64,000 nt of DNA from Apostichopus japonicus (lineage: Eukaryota; Echinodermata; Holothuroidea; Aspidochirotida; Stichopodidae). The stretch spans positions 19,213,501 to 19,277,500 of the forward strand of contig NC_092569.1 in NCBI RefSeq assembly GCF_037975245.1, read 5' to 3'. Positions 44,101 through 55,900 of this stretch are shown one piece after another (positions within the stretch are counted from its first letter, which is position 1; every line of letters begins with the position of its first letter). Below the pieces are notes generated by a model. That model saw only the letters and a list, made by a program, of their open reading frames with translations. It ran no database searches and was not told the DNA's origin. The translations under genes and the position numbers were made by a program.

Positions 44101-46511
44101 CCCTGCGATGATGAAAAATAGATACAAATATAAATAGTTTATAACAAAATAGTGTAAAAAGGTCAAAGCTTACTAGGAAACGAATAATGGGTGGCACTAA
44201 ATTCTGATCATACTGTATACCAAGATAAGGTACAGCATTGCCTGTTGTCTACCATATTGAAGAAAGAAATCTCATACTGAGTTTAACAAAAGGTGTCATC
44301 GAGGCAAGTTTTTATGGACTTTCTTTCTGGTCAGGTCTTACTTTTTGGTTGTCTGAACAAAACATAACAGAAAGGTAACAAACTAGTGAAGATATGAACG
44401 ATGTGGGAACATCAGGTTTGGTGTATAGATTGCCAGCTTTGAGTCAGTTGAACTCCTCTTCCTGTTTTATTTCAGCATATCAAAGGTAACAGAGGACGAT
44501 ACCAATTGATTGATCATTTGCCCTATTTGGGAGTATTTTATTATTATATATATTATATTATACAATGCAATCTGTTACCACTGCTCGTGACCACTGAAAC
44601 TACCAAGACCGGTGCTGTGGCCGAGTGGATAAAGGCGGTGGCATTTGAAGCAATGAAGCTTAGCAATCGGGGTTCCATTCCCGGCCCGCACATTGTAAGG
44701 TGGGTTTTTCATCCAAGAGCAATCTACGGTTTTGCATCTGAAATGACCTTCTAAATTGAAAGGATTCCAAACTAGAGTTAAAATGTTCAATTGGAAGCCA
44801 CCCGACCTGTAAGTTGTAATCCAAAAGCCTTTGCGGGCTTCTCCCACATTTGTGGTCGCTAAGGTGTCGTAAAAATAACTGCTGATTATTTTTATTATTA
44901 TTATTGTTATTATATTATTACTATTATCATTATTATTATTATTATTGTTAAAAACTAGTTGCCTGCCAGACGGCCACCAAACCCGATGTTGATTTGTCTG
45001 AAATCTGGTTGTCTCGGACAATCCCACTAGCGTTTAACATTTGCCTTGAATGTAATTACAGTAACTCTAACCTGAGGTTTGAAGAATTTTCTGCATTGTT
45101 TTTGGCCTTTTTGCAACACGTTGTGAACGATAAACACAAACGTGTAACTTCAGTGCACTTTGATAATTTCAATATGTACCGTTAGGCTCCTTTACTTTTT
45201 TTATTTTATTTTATTTAAGTTTACAAGCAATTTTGTGAGAAAAAAACACTGGGGAAAAACCACAGCACAGTAACAGACAGAACAAGCTTATATGTTCATT
45301 TGGTTTTGCTCTGCACAAAACCATTAGGTCAGAGGAACTGCCTTTCCTTATGAGAATGATGTCAAGATGTAAAATCATGAAGAGACTGCCATGCAAACTA
45401 TCAAAGACTGGCTGAATCTGCAAATGTCTCAAATAACCATTGATATTATATTAATTATTAAATATATATTCATCAAGCTCTTGTCTGTACCATATGACTC
45501 ACCTGTTTGGGTATCCCAGAGCTTACACAAACTATCTGCAGCACCAGTCAGGACCTTTGTAGAATCCCCTGTTAAATGAGTCAAGGACGTACCAATGCTA
45601 TGCGGTGTCCCTAAATGTGTGCAGTGCCAATCGAGCATAGATGAAGCACCCTAACTTTCCAAACATGTGCAATTTTTCATCCCTACTTTGCCGATTACGC
45701 CATCCCTTCTCCATTCCTACCTTATGCTGCACAAACTCACCCCACGATATCCTGCGAAAAAGTTAGGTCCATAACTAAATATATCACTTCTTCAAACTTA
45801 TATGAACTCTTTGTAAAGTGTTTTTTGGACTGTCTTTTATCAGTAAATTCATGAGTGCTGTGGCCTAGTAATCGGGCCAATGACACTACCAAAACCTCCC
45901 CTATCCCCCATTCCCCTGTCCAAATCTCAAAGCTGTCCCTGTTGCAGGAAGTATGGCATTTGCTATTATCGTGAACTATGATCACAAAGAAGACATTAAA
46001 GATGTACCTTACCGAATAAAATAGTACTACTGCTTTGGTGAAATAGGGATAAAATGCGGTGGTTTATTAGTCTTTCGGTAAACCAAAATGTAGAATTTTT
46101 TTTCAAAGACTCTATAATGTCTATAAAGTGATTTGCCATTTAAGGATACAATTGACATCGATGCACCAGACGGCACCACCATGGCCGTCAAATGTACCCA
46201 ATCTCTCGCCGTTGATACTGTACCACACTGTCGGTGAAGTGTCCTTCGCTGAAGAAAACAGTAGGTCTCCCTCTCGGTTATACTTGATTTGGGTAATGGA
46301 CCGTTCATGTCCCAGTAAACTGATTGGCTTCTGTTTTGACAAAGCAAATAGAAAGCAAGTTAAGTTCCAATGCTTGTCACTAGAAACAAAAAATAACTTG
46401 TAATACTTACAACGCTCAATACATCTTGTAAAACTAATGATTGTCTGAGTGTGTTATAACCTTCTTGATGTTCTTGAGATCAAGAGAAAATAACCGACCT
46501 GAACATACCAT
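38180..46511 (-). CDS. EIF3I: Eukaryotic translation initiation factor 3 subunit I (WD40)
   Basis: Exons 46330-46150, 45568-45503, 44102-43953, 42622-42495, 40993-40883, 40168-40079, 39320-39154 and 38261-38180, all with GT/AG junctions and closing phases. They begin [20 protein letters not shown] and end [13 protein letters not shown], matching vertebrate eIF3i along its length. The initiator ATG is not in exon 2; human EIF3I also has ATG as the end of exon 1. A candidate ATG|GTATGT lies at 46511-46509, giving 325 codons, the human length. It is a seven-bladed WD40 propeller and part of the eIF3 complex that loads the 43S ribosome onto mRNA in the cytoplasm. Recognisable pieces are [51 protein letters not shown]-like [14 protein letters not shown] and [17 protein letters not shown]. 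Introns carry a minisatellite, SINE, MITE and hairpin repeats. First exon uncertain; the rest is firm. Confidence 0.95.
38352..38663. repeat. Hairpin repeat family D, copy 4, with inverted ends, in EIF3I last intron
   Basis: The left end (38405-38455) reads TGTAAAAGTAAGTTGGCCTG, ACGTTTCGATCCTAGCAGG. The right end (38609-38663) is the reverse complement, CTTTGAAGAAGATCCCGCTA ... CCAACTTACTTTTACACA. Between them is the ACAGAAGGGACAAAAACACG / GGTTAATGAGCATGGTGA block shared with copy 2. It is the only copy in the window with both inverted ends. Confidence 0.85.
41057..41222. repeat. (CAT/CAC)n trinucleotide minisatellite in EIF3I intron
   Basis: About 165 bp of CATCATCAC/CACAATCATCAC variants. 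The His-rich and Met/Val-rich frames over it are repeat artefacts. Confidence 0.95.
42090..42413. mobile_element. hAT-like MITE, family C, copy 2, in EIF3I intron
   Basis: Ends CAAGGTTTCTCTAACT and AGTTAGGAAACCCCTG (the right end reads CTAGTTAGGAAACCCCTG) are flanked by a perfect 8-bp target duplication CTGTAGAG at 42082-42089 and 42414-42421. It is collinear with 11310-11678 over most of its length. Confidence 0.92.
42685..43055. repeat. Minisatellite, about 39-bp unit, about 9 copies, in EIF3I intron
   Basis: Unit: CAGGATCAAATAAATAGACA followed by GCATCTGACAGATTGCATA. Variants differ by single bases (CAAACAGGATCACAT, TTGGACAGACTG) and one copy has an indel (TATTACAGAATAGA). Copy boundaries fall near 42687, 42727, 42773, 42811, 42850, 42889, 42927, 42966 and 43005. 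Confidence 0.95.
44608..44950 (+). mobile_element. tRNA-derived SINE (Ser/Leu-like head) in EIF3I intron
   Basis: The head GCTGTGGCCGAGTGG holds an A box (TGGCCGAGTGG); GGGGTTCCATTCCCGGC holds a B box (GGTTCCATTCC). The spacing suits a class II tRNA. The acceptor ends do not pair and there is no Sprinzl-consistent anticodon arm, so it is not a functional tRNA. An unrelated body and a TTATTATTATTG tail (44888-44949) follow, the usual SINE layout. Confidence 0.75.
46509..46511 (-). other. EIF3I: Candidate one-codon start exon end of EIF3I
   Basis: The sequence ATG|GTATGT on the minus strand would splice to exon 2 (AAG CCA) in phase 0. It reproduces the known vertebrate arrangement, where the first intron directly follows ATG. 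Other ATG|GT sites occur upstream (for example minus strand near 47160 and 47275), so the choice is open. Confidence 0.4.
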
Positions 46512-48089
46512 TGATAGCACAAAACAAAAATCATATGACAAAAACACAAAAAAATGTTGTTTCAATTCATAACCTATACATTCTTTGGGGAAGATATCAA
46601 AAACTCTAGGCTAAGTAACAACAGATAGCCTACTTGATTTACTTTAAAGTTTAAGGCTAGGGCCTAGCCTACTATAAGTCATTAAATTTAATACTAACCT
46701 AGGCTATAGGTGTTACTTTTACGTCACTAACTTACATGCTAGCAACAAACGAGAAACCAATCTCAACTTAGGTTATGAGTAGCATGGCGGGCTCATAATT
46801 GACGCACTTAAGGATTTGATTAACGATGTCTATCAATGAAAAAACAAAGTGGCTATTCTTACGACTAGTCGTAAGAATAATCACTCAAATGTATGGGATT
46901 TTCATGTGTAGTTCCTCAGAAATGTAATAATCTCAAAATATTTATTGTTCTGTGCCGACGCAATGTACAATTGGGCAGAATTTGACCACAAAATGTCCGC
47001 CGTGTCAAGTTCTTTCATACCCCTAAATTGACACATTCGTCGATAAGCTAACTGTAGTGAAGGCCTAAGTATGCATCCATGGACTTAAGATGCTGTTTGC
47101 TATGCACTGTATTTCTCTATAGCCTAGTTGTAGCCTAAACATGCAGTTGTGTGTATCCTACCATACAAGACATATGACAAAAGTTGCTTAGGCTGTCAAG
47201 CTACTATAACATCTGCTGGTATATTCATCAATTAATCACTAGGATATAACGTTTACAAATTAATATTAACCACACCATTTTAATGTTTAGAGCGTCTCCT
47301 GAAAGTTCAGATACAAAAAAATTCTTCTTCACTATCGTTTTAGTTCTTTCCAAATCGTCTCACAATTGTTCGTACACATGCCACTAAAATTAGTAGTAAG
47401 ACCAAATAGCTAAGTATAAAATATGCTAGTTTATTTCGCAACCAATTGCTATTCTAGTCTACCAGAGTTCAGAGGGAGGTGTACGTAACAGAGAACATTT
47501 CACTGTAGCCGGTTGTTGCTATCAGACTTCATGTTTTGATATGAAGACTGTACTGCTACGTGACAGTATGTATCTCAGTTATTCATGGGCGCCCCAAGTT
47601 GAAAAGATTTTCAATAGAGGACATACAACAGCTTGACATATGTCAGTGTGCATTTATGACATCACATGCACCTACTCGGCGTTTGCTTCAATTTTGGTAC
47701 AAATCAGAGTCAACTTCAAATATTGTTAGCTCGAAAGCGATACAAAGAAATGCAAATTGCACCAGCATGCCCAGAATACGTTCTACATTAACATCAATAA
47801 TTCATTTCCTTGTGAAACATCCATCAATTTGCTGCACTCAGCTATTCATCCTTGTTTCCAGCCATCGCAATAAATCTTAATAATGTTTTATTGCTTATCG
47901 ATTGTTTGTTTGATTAATCGATCTGCGTGTGTGTGAAGGGGATCGAGGAGTGAGTTTGAGTTTGACACCAGTTGCATTTTGTTTGTTCAGATATTATAGT
48001 TGGGACAACTGATCGAAGTGCTACCGCGACATCAGTTCTTCCAATCGTAATTCCGTATACAAATAGAATTACATTTGCATGCAAACTGT
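46512..48089. other. EIF3I upstream / intergenic region
   Basis: No gene recognised. It presumably includes the EIF3I 5' UTR and promoter. A CCCGCCATGC motif (YY1-like, minus strand) lies near 46780-46790. No CpG-rich block was seen. Confidence 0.35.
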
Positions 48090-49640
48090 ACGCAGTATAT
48101 ATTATAGTGCGCGCCGAGTACTTTGCAGAATTAGGAAGAACTTTTAGACATAGGCCAATTCACGTAATTCTGGTGGGCAAGAGCGCAAATTCCTATACAG
48201 GAAACCAAGAGTTCTGCTGGTCCTATAGCATATCTTATCAATATGTGTATATAGAGTAAATAAGTTGTCACTAAACAGGATACCAAGATAAGGTTGAGCA
48301 GTGACGCACTCCAATATTTGATTATATATAGAGTAAAACAATTACAGATTTTGCCTGCTACGCTTTACAGACATCATGAAGCATTTAGAGGGATTGAATA
48401 TCATGTCCCAAAGCGTAGCCAAGGATTCAAGAGCATTCTGATCTTTCTGGAGGATGAAATGAATAGGCCTATACAGCAAAGCATCATCCGCAAATAAACG
48501 AAGTTGCGTTTTAATGTGATAAGTAATGGTCGTTTATATAGCATAAGAACAGAACTGGGCCAAGACAGGTGCCTTGTGGGACACCTGAGAGAACAGGAGA
48601 GGATGTTGATGATATTCCATCGATAACCACACTTTGGGTCCTGTGCAGGGGGGGGGGGAAGCTTCCAAAAAGTGGGGAGGGGGCAAAACATCAGAGTGGC
48701 GCGTTCTCTTTCCACAACCACCACTCGTTATGCTATAAACCGATCATACCGGCCATATCACTTAAATATATATGATTTGTCAGTATATATGCTATCAATA
48801 CTTTTATGGGGCGCTGCAACACAGATTTTTTATCTATTGAGATTGTTTATTGTTAACCGTGCTACGAAAAGATATGGGATGCCATTTTAAAAATAGCATG
48901 TACAGACTAAAAATAAATAATTAAAATAAAATATTAAAATTAACAAAGGCTTAAGATACCCCAAGGACAGTTCTCCATCAAAGGGGCACATTTTATTTGC
49001 CAATAGGGTACATTTGCTATTTTGGAAAAAAATGGGGGAAGGCACGTGTCCCCAGTACCGCCCCCCCCGGCTCATACCCCCTGGTCCTGTGTGAGAAGAA
49101 ACTATTGATCCAACAGGAGAGATCTCCCCGAATTCCATAATGGCCGATCTTTGCTAGCAATTTACGATGAGAGACTACATCAAATGCCTTAGAAAAATCA
49201 AGAAGATGATATCAACCTGGGTATCTTATCATAATAGTGATCTTAATCTGAAATAGTCATGAGAACCTAAGTAGTACACCAACTACTTCTTCTAAAACCA
49301 TTGTAGGTCTGTTAAAATAGCATGATTGTCCAAATGATCCATGATGTGTTTCACCAATATTATGTTCTAACAACTTCGAACAGACACACGCTAGAGAGAC
49401 TGGACGGTAATTGGATGCAAGATGCTTATCATCCTTCTTAAAAATTGGAGCTATATTAGCATTATTTCAATCAGATGGTACAGCACCATCAGACAATCAA
49501 TGAAGCAAGAATTGGAGCACTTTCAACAGTTAGCTCTTTCAGTAGACGGTTAGGAATATTGTCTGGCCCGGAAGCCTTAGATTCAACAATATTTAACAGC
49601 AATTTTTGGACACTAGGTTCAGTGACAGGTGTTCTTTTTG
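48090..49640 (-). pseudogene. CR1/Jockey-like LINE reverse transcriptase corpse, interrupted by a MITE
   Basis: Minus-strand reverse-transcriptase blocks appear in order: ESKASGPDNIPNRLLKEL; KKDDKHLASNYRPVSLACV; DFSKAFDVVSHRKLLAKIGH; GIRGDLSCWINSFFSHRT. A 438-bp insertion follows, then [29 protein letters not shown] across a frame change, PYLGILFSDNL and THIDKICYRTSRTLGFLYRN. Multiple stops and frameshifts show it is dead. The order and motifs are diagnostic of a non-LTR retrotransposon; the exact clade is not certain. Confidence 0.88.
48646..49083. mobile_element. hAT-like MITE inserted in the LINE
   Basis: It starts CAGGGGGGGG and ends CCCCCTG, flanked by a perfect 8-bp target duplication GTCCTGTG (48638-48645 and 49084-49091). 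Removing it restores the reverse-transcriptase frame across HRTRTQ. Short G/C-rich inverted ends; no coding capacity. Confidence 0.85.
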
Positions 49641-49829
49641 AATCTCACAATTACATTATTTTTCAATGCAATGGAACCAACGACTGTTTTATCATTTACA
49701 TATAAGGACTGCTTTGTTCCGCTTTTTCTATCTTTTGAGCTGGAATGGGTCCAATTAGTGCGCAGATCGTAAGTATGGGGAGTATATAGATTCTCTGAAT
49801 TTCAAGCGAACGCCCCTTTCTGAGCATTC

Positions 49830-49847
49830 TGACGTCACGTGACGTCA
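49830..49847. promoter_or_regulatory. CRE / E-box / CRE palindrome in the SMAP promoter
   Basis: TGACGTCACGTGACGTCA is a perfect 18-bp palindrome. It contains two full cAMP-response elements (TGACGTCA) and a central CACGTG E-box. An inverted CCAAT (ATTGG) lies about 10 bp downstream. It sits about 100 bp upstream of the start codon at 49945, in a spot suited to CREB/ATF and bHLH-ZIP factors. Binding is inference. Confidence 0.75.
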
Positions 49848-49944
49848 CTACGTGTCAATTGGCTATGTCATGATATCAATACATGTAAGCAACGTAGCGG
49901 TGCGCTCACAAATTTAGCCGGTAGGGGATCACAAATATTTCAAA

Positions 49945-52900
49945 ATGTCGACAAGAATACAACGTGATAAGGAGAAAAAACAACAGGAGGAATTTCAGGC
50001 AATCCTTAGACGGCTTCTACTCGAAGAAGATAACAAATATTGCGCTGATTGTGATGCCAAAGGTAGTTTTCTGAAACTGTTATCGCGAAACCACTATTTA
50101 CTTCCTTGCACTTGTGTGTGTTATGTACAGTAGGCCTATCCCTTATGTATGCAGTCTATGTTTCGGTGCCGAGCAGTTTTACGTGTATATTATAACCTAG
50201 GTTTAGGACTAACTCAACAAGTCTGTTCAAGTTGACTAGTATGTGTAAAAAAATAAGATCATGATTGGTAAAGGGTACAATTTAGTGTTCAAAGTTTGTG
50301 CAGCAGTTTTAAAGGGCCTTATTTTGAAATTTGCCTAGACATACACCAAGTTGAATGGTCCTTGTGTACAAAACTGCATATGTCTATACAGTAGGCCTAA
50401 CTCCTAAGAACTTATTCATATTTGCACTTGCTATAGCCCTGTTTGACCATTTTGAGATGAAACAGAAACACCAAACTATTCCCGGTTAATAGGTCCAAAA
50501 TGTTGTGAGAACTGCAGTATGATGTGTTTGTATTGACAACTTGCCACTCCAGACTGTCATCTCGTTGCAATGCTAATGCCTAACTTAGGGCAGGCTCAGT
50601 GTTAAATAATATCTTCATATTATCTAGACCTAGGCCTATATCCACATTATTTTTGGAAAATTGAAAAGATTAAAGATGTAAATATTGTTAACTTGTTAAT
50701 TTAATAAATATCTCATTGTATATCTAGAGAGTATACTTCATGATTGAGTCAAACATGACTTGCAGTTGAAGAAATAGAAATGTGAAAATTTGTCGCCCAT
50801 AAGAAATGTTTCAGCACTTGTGATCGTCTTCCTATAGGTTTGTCATCAGTGTCACCTATAAGGGAAGGCTTAGAACTGTTTATTTTCAGTGACAAAGTTA
50901 GAAGTTTCCCGGTACAAGTAGAATAGTTTAAACTATGTTGTAATATACGTAAAGCGACTTGGTTAAGAGTAAGTTAACTTATTACATTGCATTAAATGCT
51001 CTCTTGTTTATAATCTATCGCACAGGACCAAGATGGGCCTCATGGAACATAGGTGTTTTTCTTTGCATTCGATGTGCTGGTATTCACAGAAACTTGGGAG
51101 TCCACATATCTAAAGTAAAATCGGTCAACCTTGACACTTGGACAGAAAAGCAAACCCTGGTAATGTCATTAGTACATAAGGATTATAATGTACTTGTACA
51201 GTTTGGAAAAATGTTTTGAGTGACTCATGTCGGTAAAATGCGTCTTAAAGTTTGAACATGGGGGAGTAATTATTATCTCACTTTCCAGCATATTTGAAGT
51301 AATATAATAATGGGCTCTTAAAAGCAGCTCGACAGGTTTTATCGATCCTGGAACCTTTTCATCAATTGCAATTCCCTTCACTTGCCCTCAGAGTCAAAAA
51401 TGAGATCCAGATGTTGGGATTTTCCCTGACAATGTATGATATATAATAGACATGTCTGCTTGGTTTCCAGTGATGTCAGATCTCAGACAGTCAATTGCCT
51501 AATTACTGTTACCCTGTATCACTGTTACCCATTCTTTTTGTCATTTTACTTTGAGAATAAATTAAACTTAACTTGTTTGAGTTTACCAAGAATCCTAGTA
51601 AAAATGTATTTCATTCAAAGTTAACAAACTTGATGGAATCTTGACTCTGATTTATCCTGCAAAGACATCTAGGCTAGATAAGTGCTGGATACAGTACACA
51701 AACTCAGTTTGGTACAGTATGTCACCACACTCACTAGAGCCAATCTCATTCCGGCCAAAGCTTCTTGCTTAAATTTTTGTTTACTTAATTTCCCTATAAA
51801 GTTGCAACATATTCTACTGTATGAACTGTATGTATCCTACTGTCACATGAAACCTTACTGTATATATCCCTGCATCCCTGACACCTTGTTCTGGGACATC
51901 TCCCACTTTCTTTGGTGTATCCTGATTGATATTTGATCCCATTTGAAGTTGTCACCCGTGTTAACTCTTCTCCTACCATACTGTGGTTAAGTAACGTCAC
52001 TCATAATTGAGTTTGCCCGGTACACTATCTGTTGCAAAGTATCAACAGTATGCGGGTCCTTTCGCACCCTATTCATTATAGTATCAACTATCGTTGAGTT
52101 CAAATGTCAGCTATCATGTCTCTTTGTCGTTTCAGAGTATCGAAAGTTTAGGCAATAGAAGCTGTAGGAGAGTGTACGAAGCTGACCTGCCGTCATCCTT
52201 CAGACGACCACAGACGGACTCGTATCCTTTTGCAGAGTTATGTACAGTATCATATAGATCTGTGATTTGTGTGAGTGTCTATTCCAGTACGCAAATGTGC
52301 TATTCCCCCCCCCCCCCCAGGTGCTCCTGTTCTGCAACGGTACAATATATATATCCAGCAACAAACTAGGAGTGGAGTGAGAAAATAAATGAACAAAATT
52401 GTTAACTACCATTAATAGGGGTATGTGGCATGCACTAATTCAATGTTAGAGTGTACACATCCTTGCTGGAACAATATTTTCATTAACACAGAATTGAAAG
52501 GTTTGAGCTACTGCACCATTGGTGCTCTACAGTAGTTTTTCTTGGGATGGGGGGGGGGGGAGGTGAGAGGTGGGGTTGGTAGTCTGTCCCTTCTCCGGTG
52601 TCTGTATGTCTTATGTAAACCATCTGAGCAATTTGATATTTGATATCATTAAATATTGCAAAACACTAATTTTGCTATTTGCACAACCAAAGCAAATAAA
52701 AAGCAAGTTTCTCTGTAAGTGATTGATTGGCAAAACTCCTAAAAGATAAGATTAAATTATAGGCTCTAAAACCAATATTCCACAAGTAGAGTGAGAAACA
52801 TACAAACATTTGTGACTTATCACAGGTTAAATAGATACATCTGACTTCATATGCGCCTATCCCCTGGGTGTAAACCTTTGAACGTTTTCTCAGGGAAGAA

Positions 52901-55900
52901 TGTTACGTTGTTGACCCCATGGATTGCAAGCTAAAATGCAGAGAATTCAAAACAGGTCTAAAATTGAGAAATATAAATTGATGATACATCCTGAAGTACC
53001 TTTGTTGAATCAAGAATACATTTGTTCTGGTCAGTGTGGTGTTAACTTGCTTGAATTCCAACGCCCAATTTCCTTAACGATAACAACAGAGCATTGGAGC
53101 ATTTCATACGGGCAAAGTACGAGCATAAGAAGTATGTCGACAGAGAATTGGAGAAACAGCTTCTCACAGTAAGTCACATAATTTATAATATCTGTATGAC
53201 GTTTCATGGTACTTTTGGTCATGTTTCGATGTGACTGTTAAGTTTCTGTGAAATAATACATTATATCAGGCAACATTAGTCGTCTTTATTGGATCTCGGT
53301 AGGCCAGTTCAAAATATTGTTCATAGAGGAATATTGAGAAATAATTCGAGTGAATCAGTGACAATACAACCGTTCAGTTGTAGACAACATGCCCTTACTG
53401 TAGATACTCTACAGTATGCAGAGATGTACAATATACACTAACTTGGTAGGGCACATAACATTAGTCTAGATGATAATTACAGTTGAGAAATGTTTAAAAT
53501 GATCATTTAGAGTTCTTGCTTGCTATGCATTGTTTTAACCTGACTCTTCCATGCTCTCTCATTAAACAAAACTCAATTAAATTAATTACCTATAATGGTG
53601 TTTTATTGTTTTTACTTCATCAAGTTGAAAAGACAGGAGACACCCAAGAGTGAACCAGAGAAAAAGAAGAAAAATACTCAGGACCAAAAGCCTGTCACTC
53701 TACAGAAATTAGCTAAAGTGAGTAGATGAATCATTTATCCGGTAAGGCAAAAGCAAAAATTTGACACACTGAAGCATACTGAAGCACTGAAGCATTAATT
53801 TAGGACTGTTAGCTCCGTGGTTAACTCCGGTGCCTTTCAATCATAAGGTCCCGAGTTTGAGTCACTCTTAGATTAAATGTATGTCGTCCAGTTACAGAGT
53901 TGTTGACAGTTGACAATTCATAATCATGGACGTTAAATATGAATCTAAGAGACTGACTTCGGTCAGCTTGCGGCTTTGATAAGCCAATGATGGCTTCTTC
54001 GCAAGTTCCTGCTTGCAGGGGGATCTAAAGTACGTACAAACAATACATACATACATACTATATACTAGTAATATTGCGGTAGTTTGTGAAAAGTAAAAAT
54101 TTATCACATAGAACATGCTGTGCAAACTTTGAATGCTAACTTATTTCTTGAGGAGTTTTCCTGCGTCCATAAGATGAGACATAACAGTATCCTGTGGGAC
54201 TTTAGAGGTTCCCAAGGGATGCTATTTAGGCTACAGTAAACGTACTTACTGTCGCCATTCCTCTGATCAAGCTTGCAGATATGAAAATCTATCCATGTTC
54301 ACAGGCCCAAACACCATTGTGTTCCTTTGTTGTTAAACACTTATGCAGCCTCTTTGTTAGTGAAAATGGCATTTTTGCATAGACTTTGCCTTAACCTGGT
54401 GGCAGATTACTGAACAGCAGAAATGTAAATAGTTTACCCGAGAACATAGTCTGTTAATATCCTGGACTGAAACATGAAGCAAATTTACAACACAATTGCA
54501 GATTCTAGCTTGAAGGCTGTCAAACACATTTGATAGAAAAGAAAATGGTACCAAAGCATTCAAAGAGGAAGGAAGGCTTTGTATTTTTGGTTTCTCCCCA
54601 ATTATCTGTCAATTCATAGTAGTCATGTTTAAATAGTTTCAGTAACATCCAGGTAGCTGCATTGAACAAGGAGAGGATATTTGATGGAATGATCGCAAGT
54701 CTCGTAATAAGTCAACTTATGTAAAGGTCTTGTCAAGTCATTGCCTGTCGTTTTGCTGACTCAAATCACAGTATTATCCTCAACAAGCAAAGGGGAAATG
54801 AAAACAAGAAAACCTTGCTGGAATAATTTCTAAAACCTCATAACACATCTAAAACATCATAAGGACTTCATAATTTCCAAAAAAAGATTTAAACGATGAC
54901 TCGTAGTGGCACTGGCTATCAGCGGTCATCATTCAACGAGGAGTTTCTTAAACCTTCATGTCTAACCTGCATGACCAGATTACATATCTGCAGGTGAAAA
55001 GAATTGTCTGTGGGCTGTCATGGCCGTGATCAACAGAAACATGTTTTTGTGATGCTCGTACTTCTTCATCTTCTTACCCAGGCACCCGGTACTGCCAAGA
55101 GTAGATCATCCCCTACCAAGGTGCAGCTTGCCCCTCTCAATGCCAGTTCATTCCAGCGGGCTAAGCCATCTCAACCAGGGGTGGTGAACTCGGCTCCAGC
55201 CACTCCACCCAAAACCAATAGTTCTATGGATGATCTTCTAGGATTAGGTAAGCCAAAACCCCCTCCCAAAAAAGTGATCCCTTAAGTGGAATATATGTAA
55301 AGGGTTGAGAAGTTATAAATTCAAATAAGAAGGTTATTGTTACCCTTCTTGTGTAATCTCGATCATTTTAATAGTACAAAATACCAACAAACTTAATTGT
55401 AAACAGTTCAGAATGAGAACTGTATCCTTAATAACAAGGTTATGATTCATTTCTCTTTGTTCCACAGATACGCCGAAAGTAACTAACAATAACGATCTAT
55501 TTGCAATGCCGATACCCCAGCAGACTCCATCTGTGGCTGCTCAAACTATTTCGGCGCCCCAGATGGTCGCTTCTTCTTCGGCACCTTCTCTGTCGTCACC
55601 GTCCCAGCCGCCCGCTACGAACGGAATCGCAAACGATGTAGATCTCTTCGGTCAGGAGACCTCCAGCAGCAGCAGCAGTACCTCAGGGAAGACCTCCAAA
55701 GAATCCATTTTAGCTCTCTTCGGAAATCAACCTAGTCAACAGCAACAGATGTACAATGTTCCAGGTATTCATCTGAAATTAATTGAATGTGATTTTGCAG
55801 TCACATCTTCTACAATATTCTTACCAGTCTCTCTCAAGTTTATATCCTGAATACTGTTTTGCACAAGCTCTATTAATTTTTTTGCCCCCTATGATATGCA

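Noticed and set aside
44608-44690. A tRNA-Ser/Leu gene
   Set aside because: A and B boxes are present, but acceptor ends do not pair and the anticodon arm is not formed. A body and ATT-repeat tail follow, so it is a SINE head.
23050-54058. CRISPR-like array from recurring palindromes
   Set aside because: The recurring palindromic units are dispersed SINE copies, not regularly spaced, and the genome is clearly animal.
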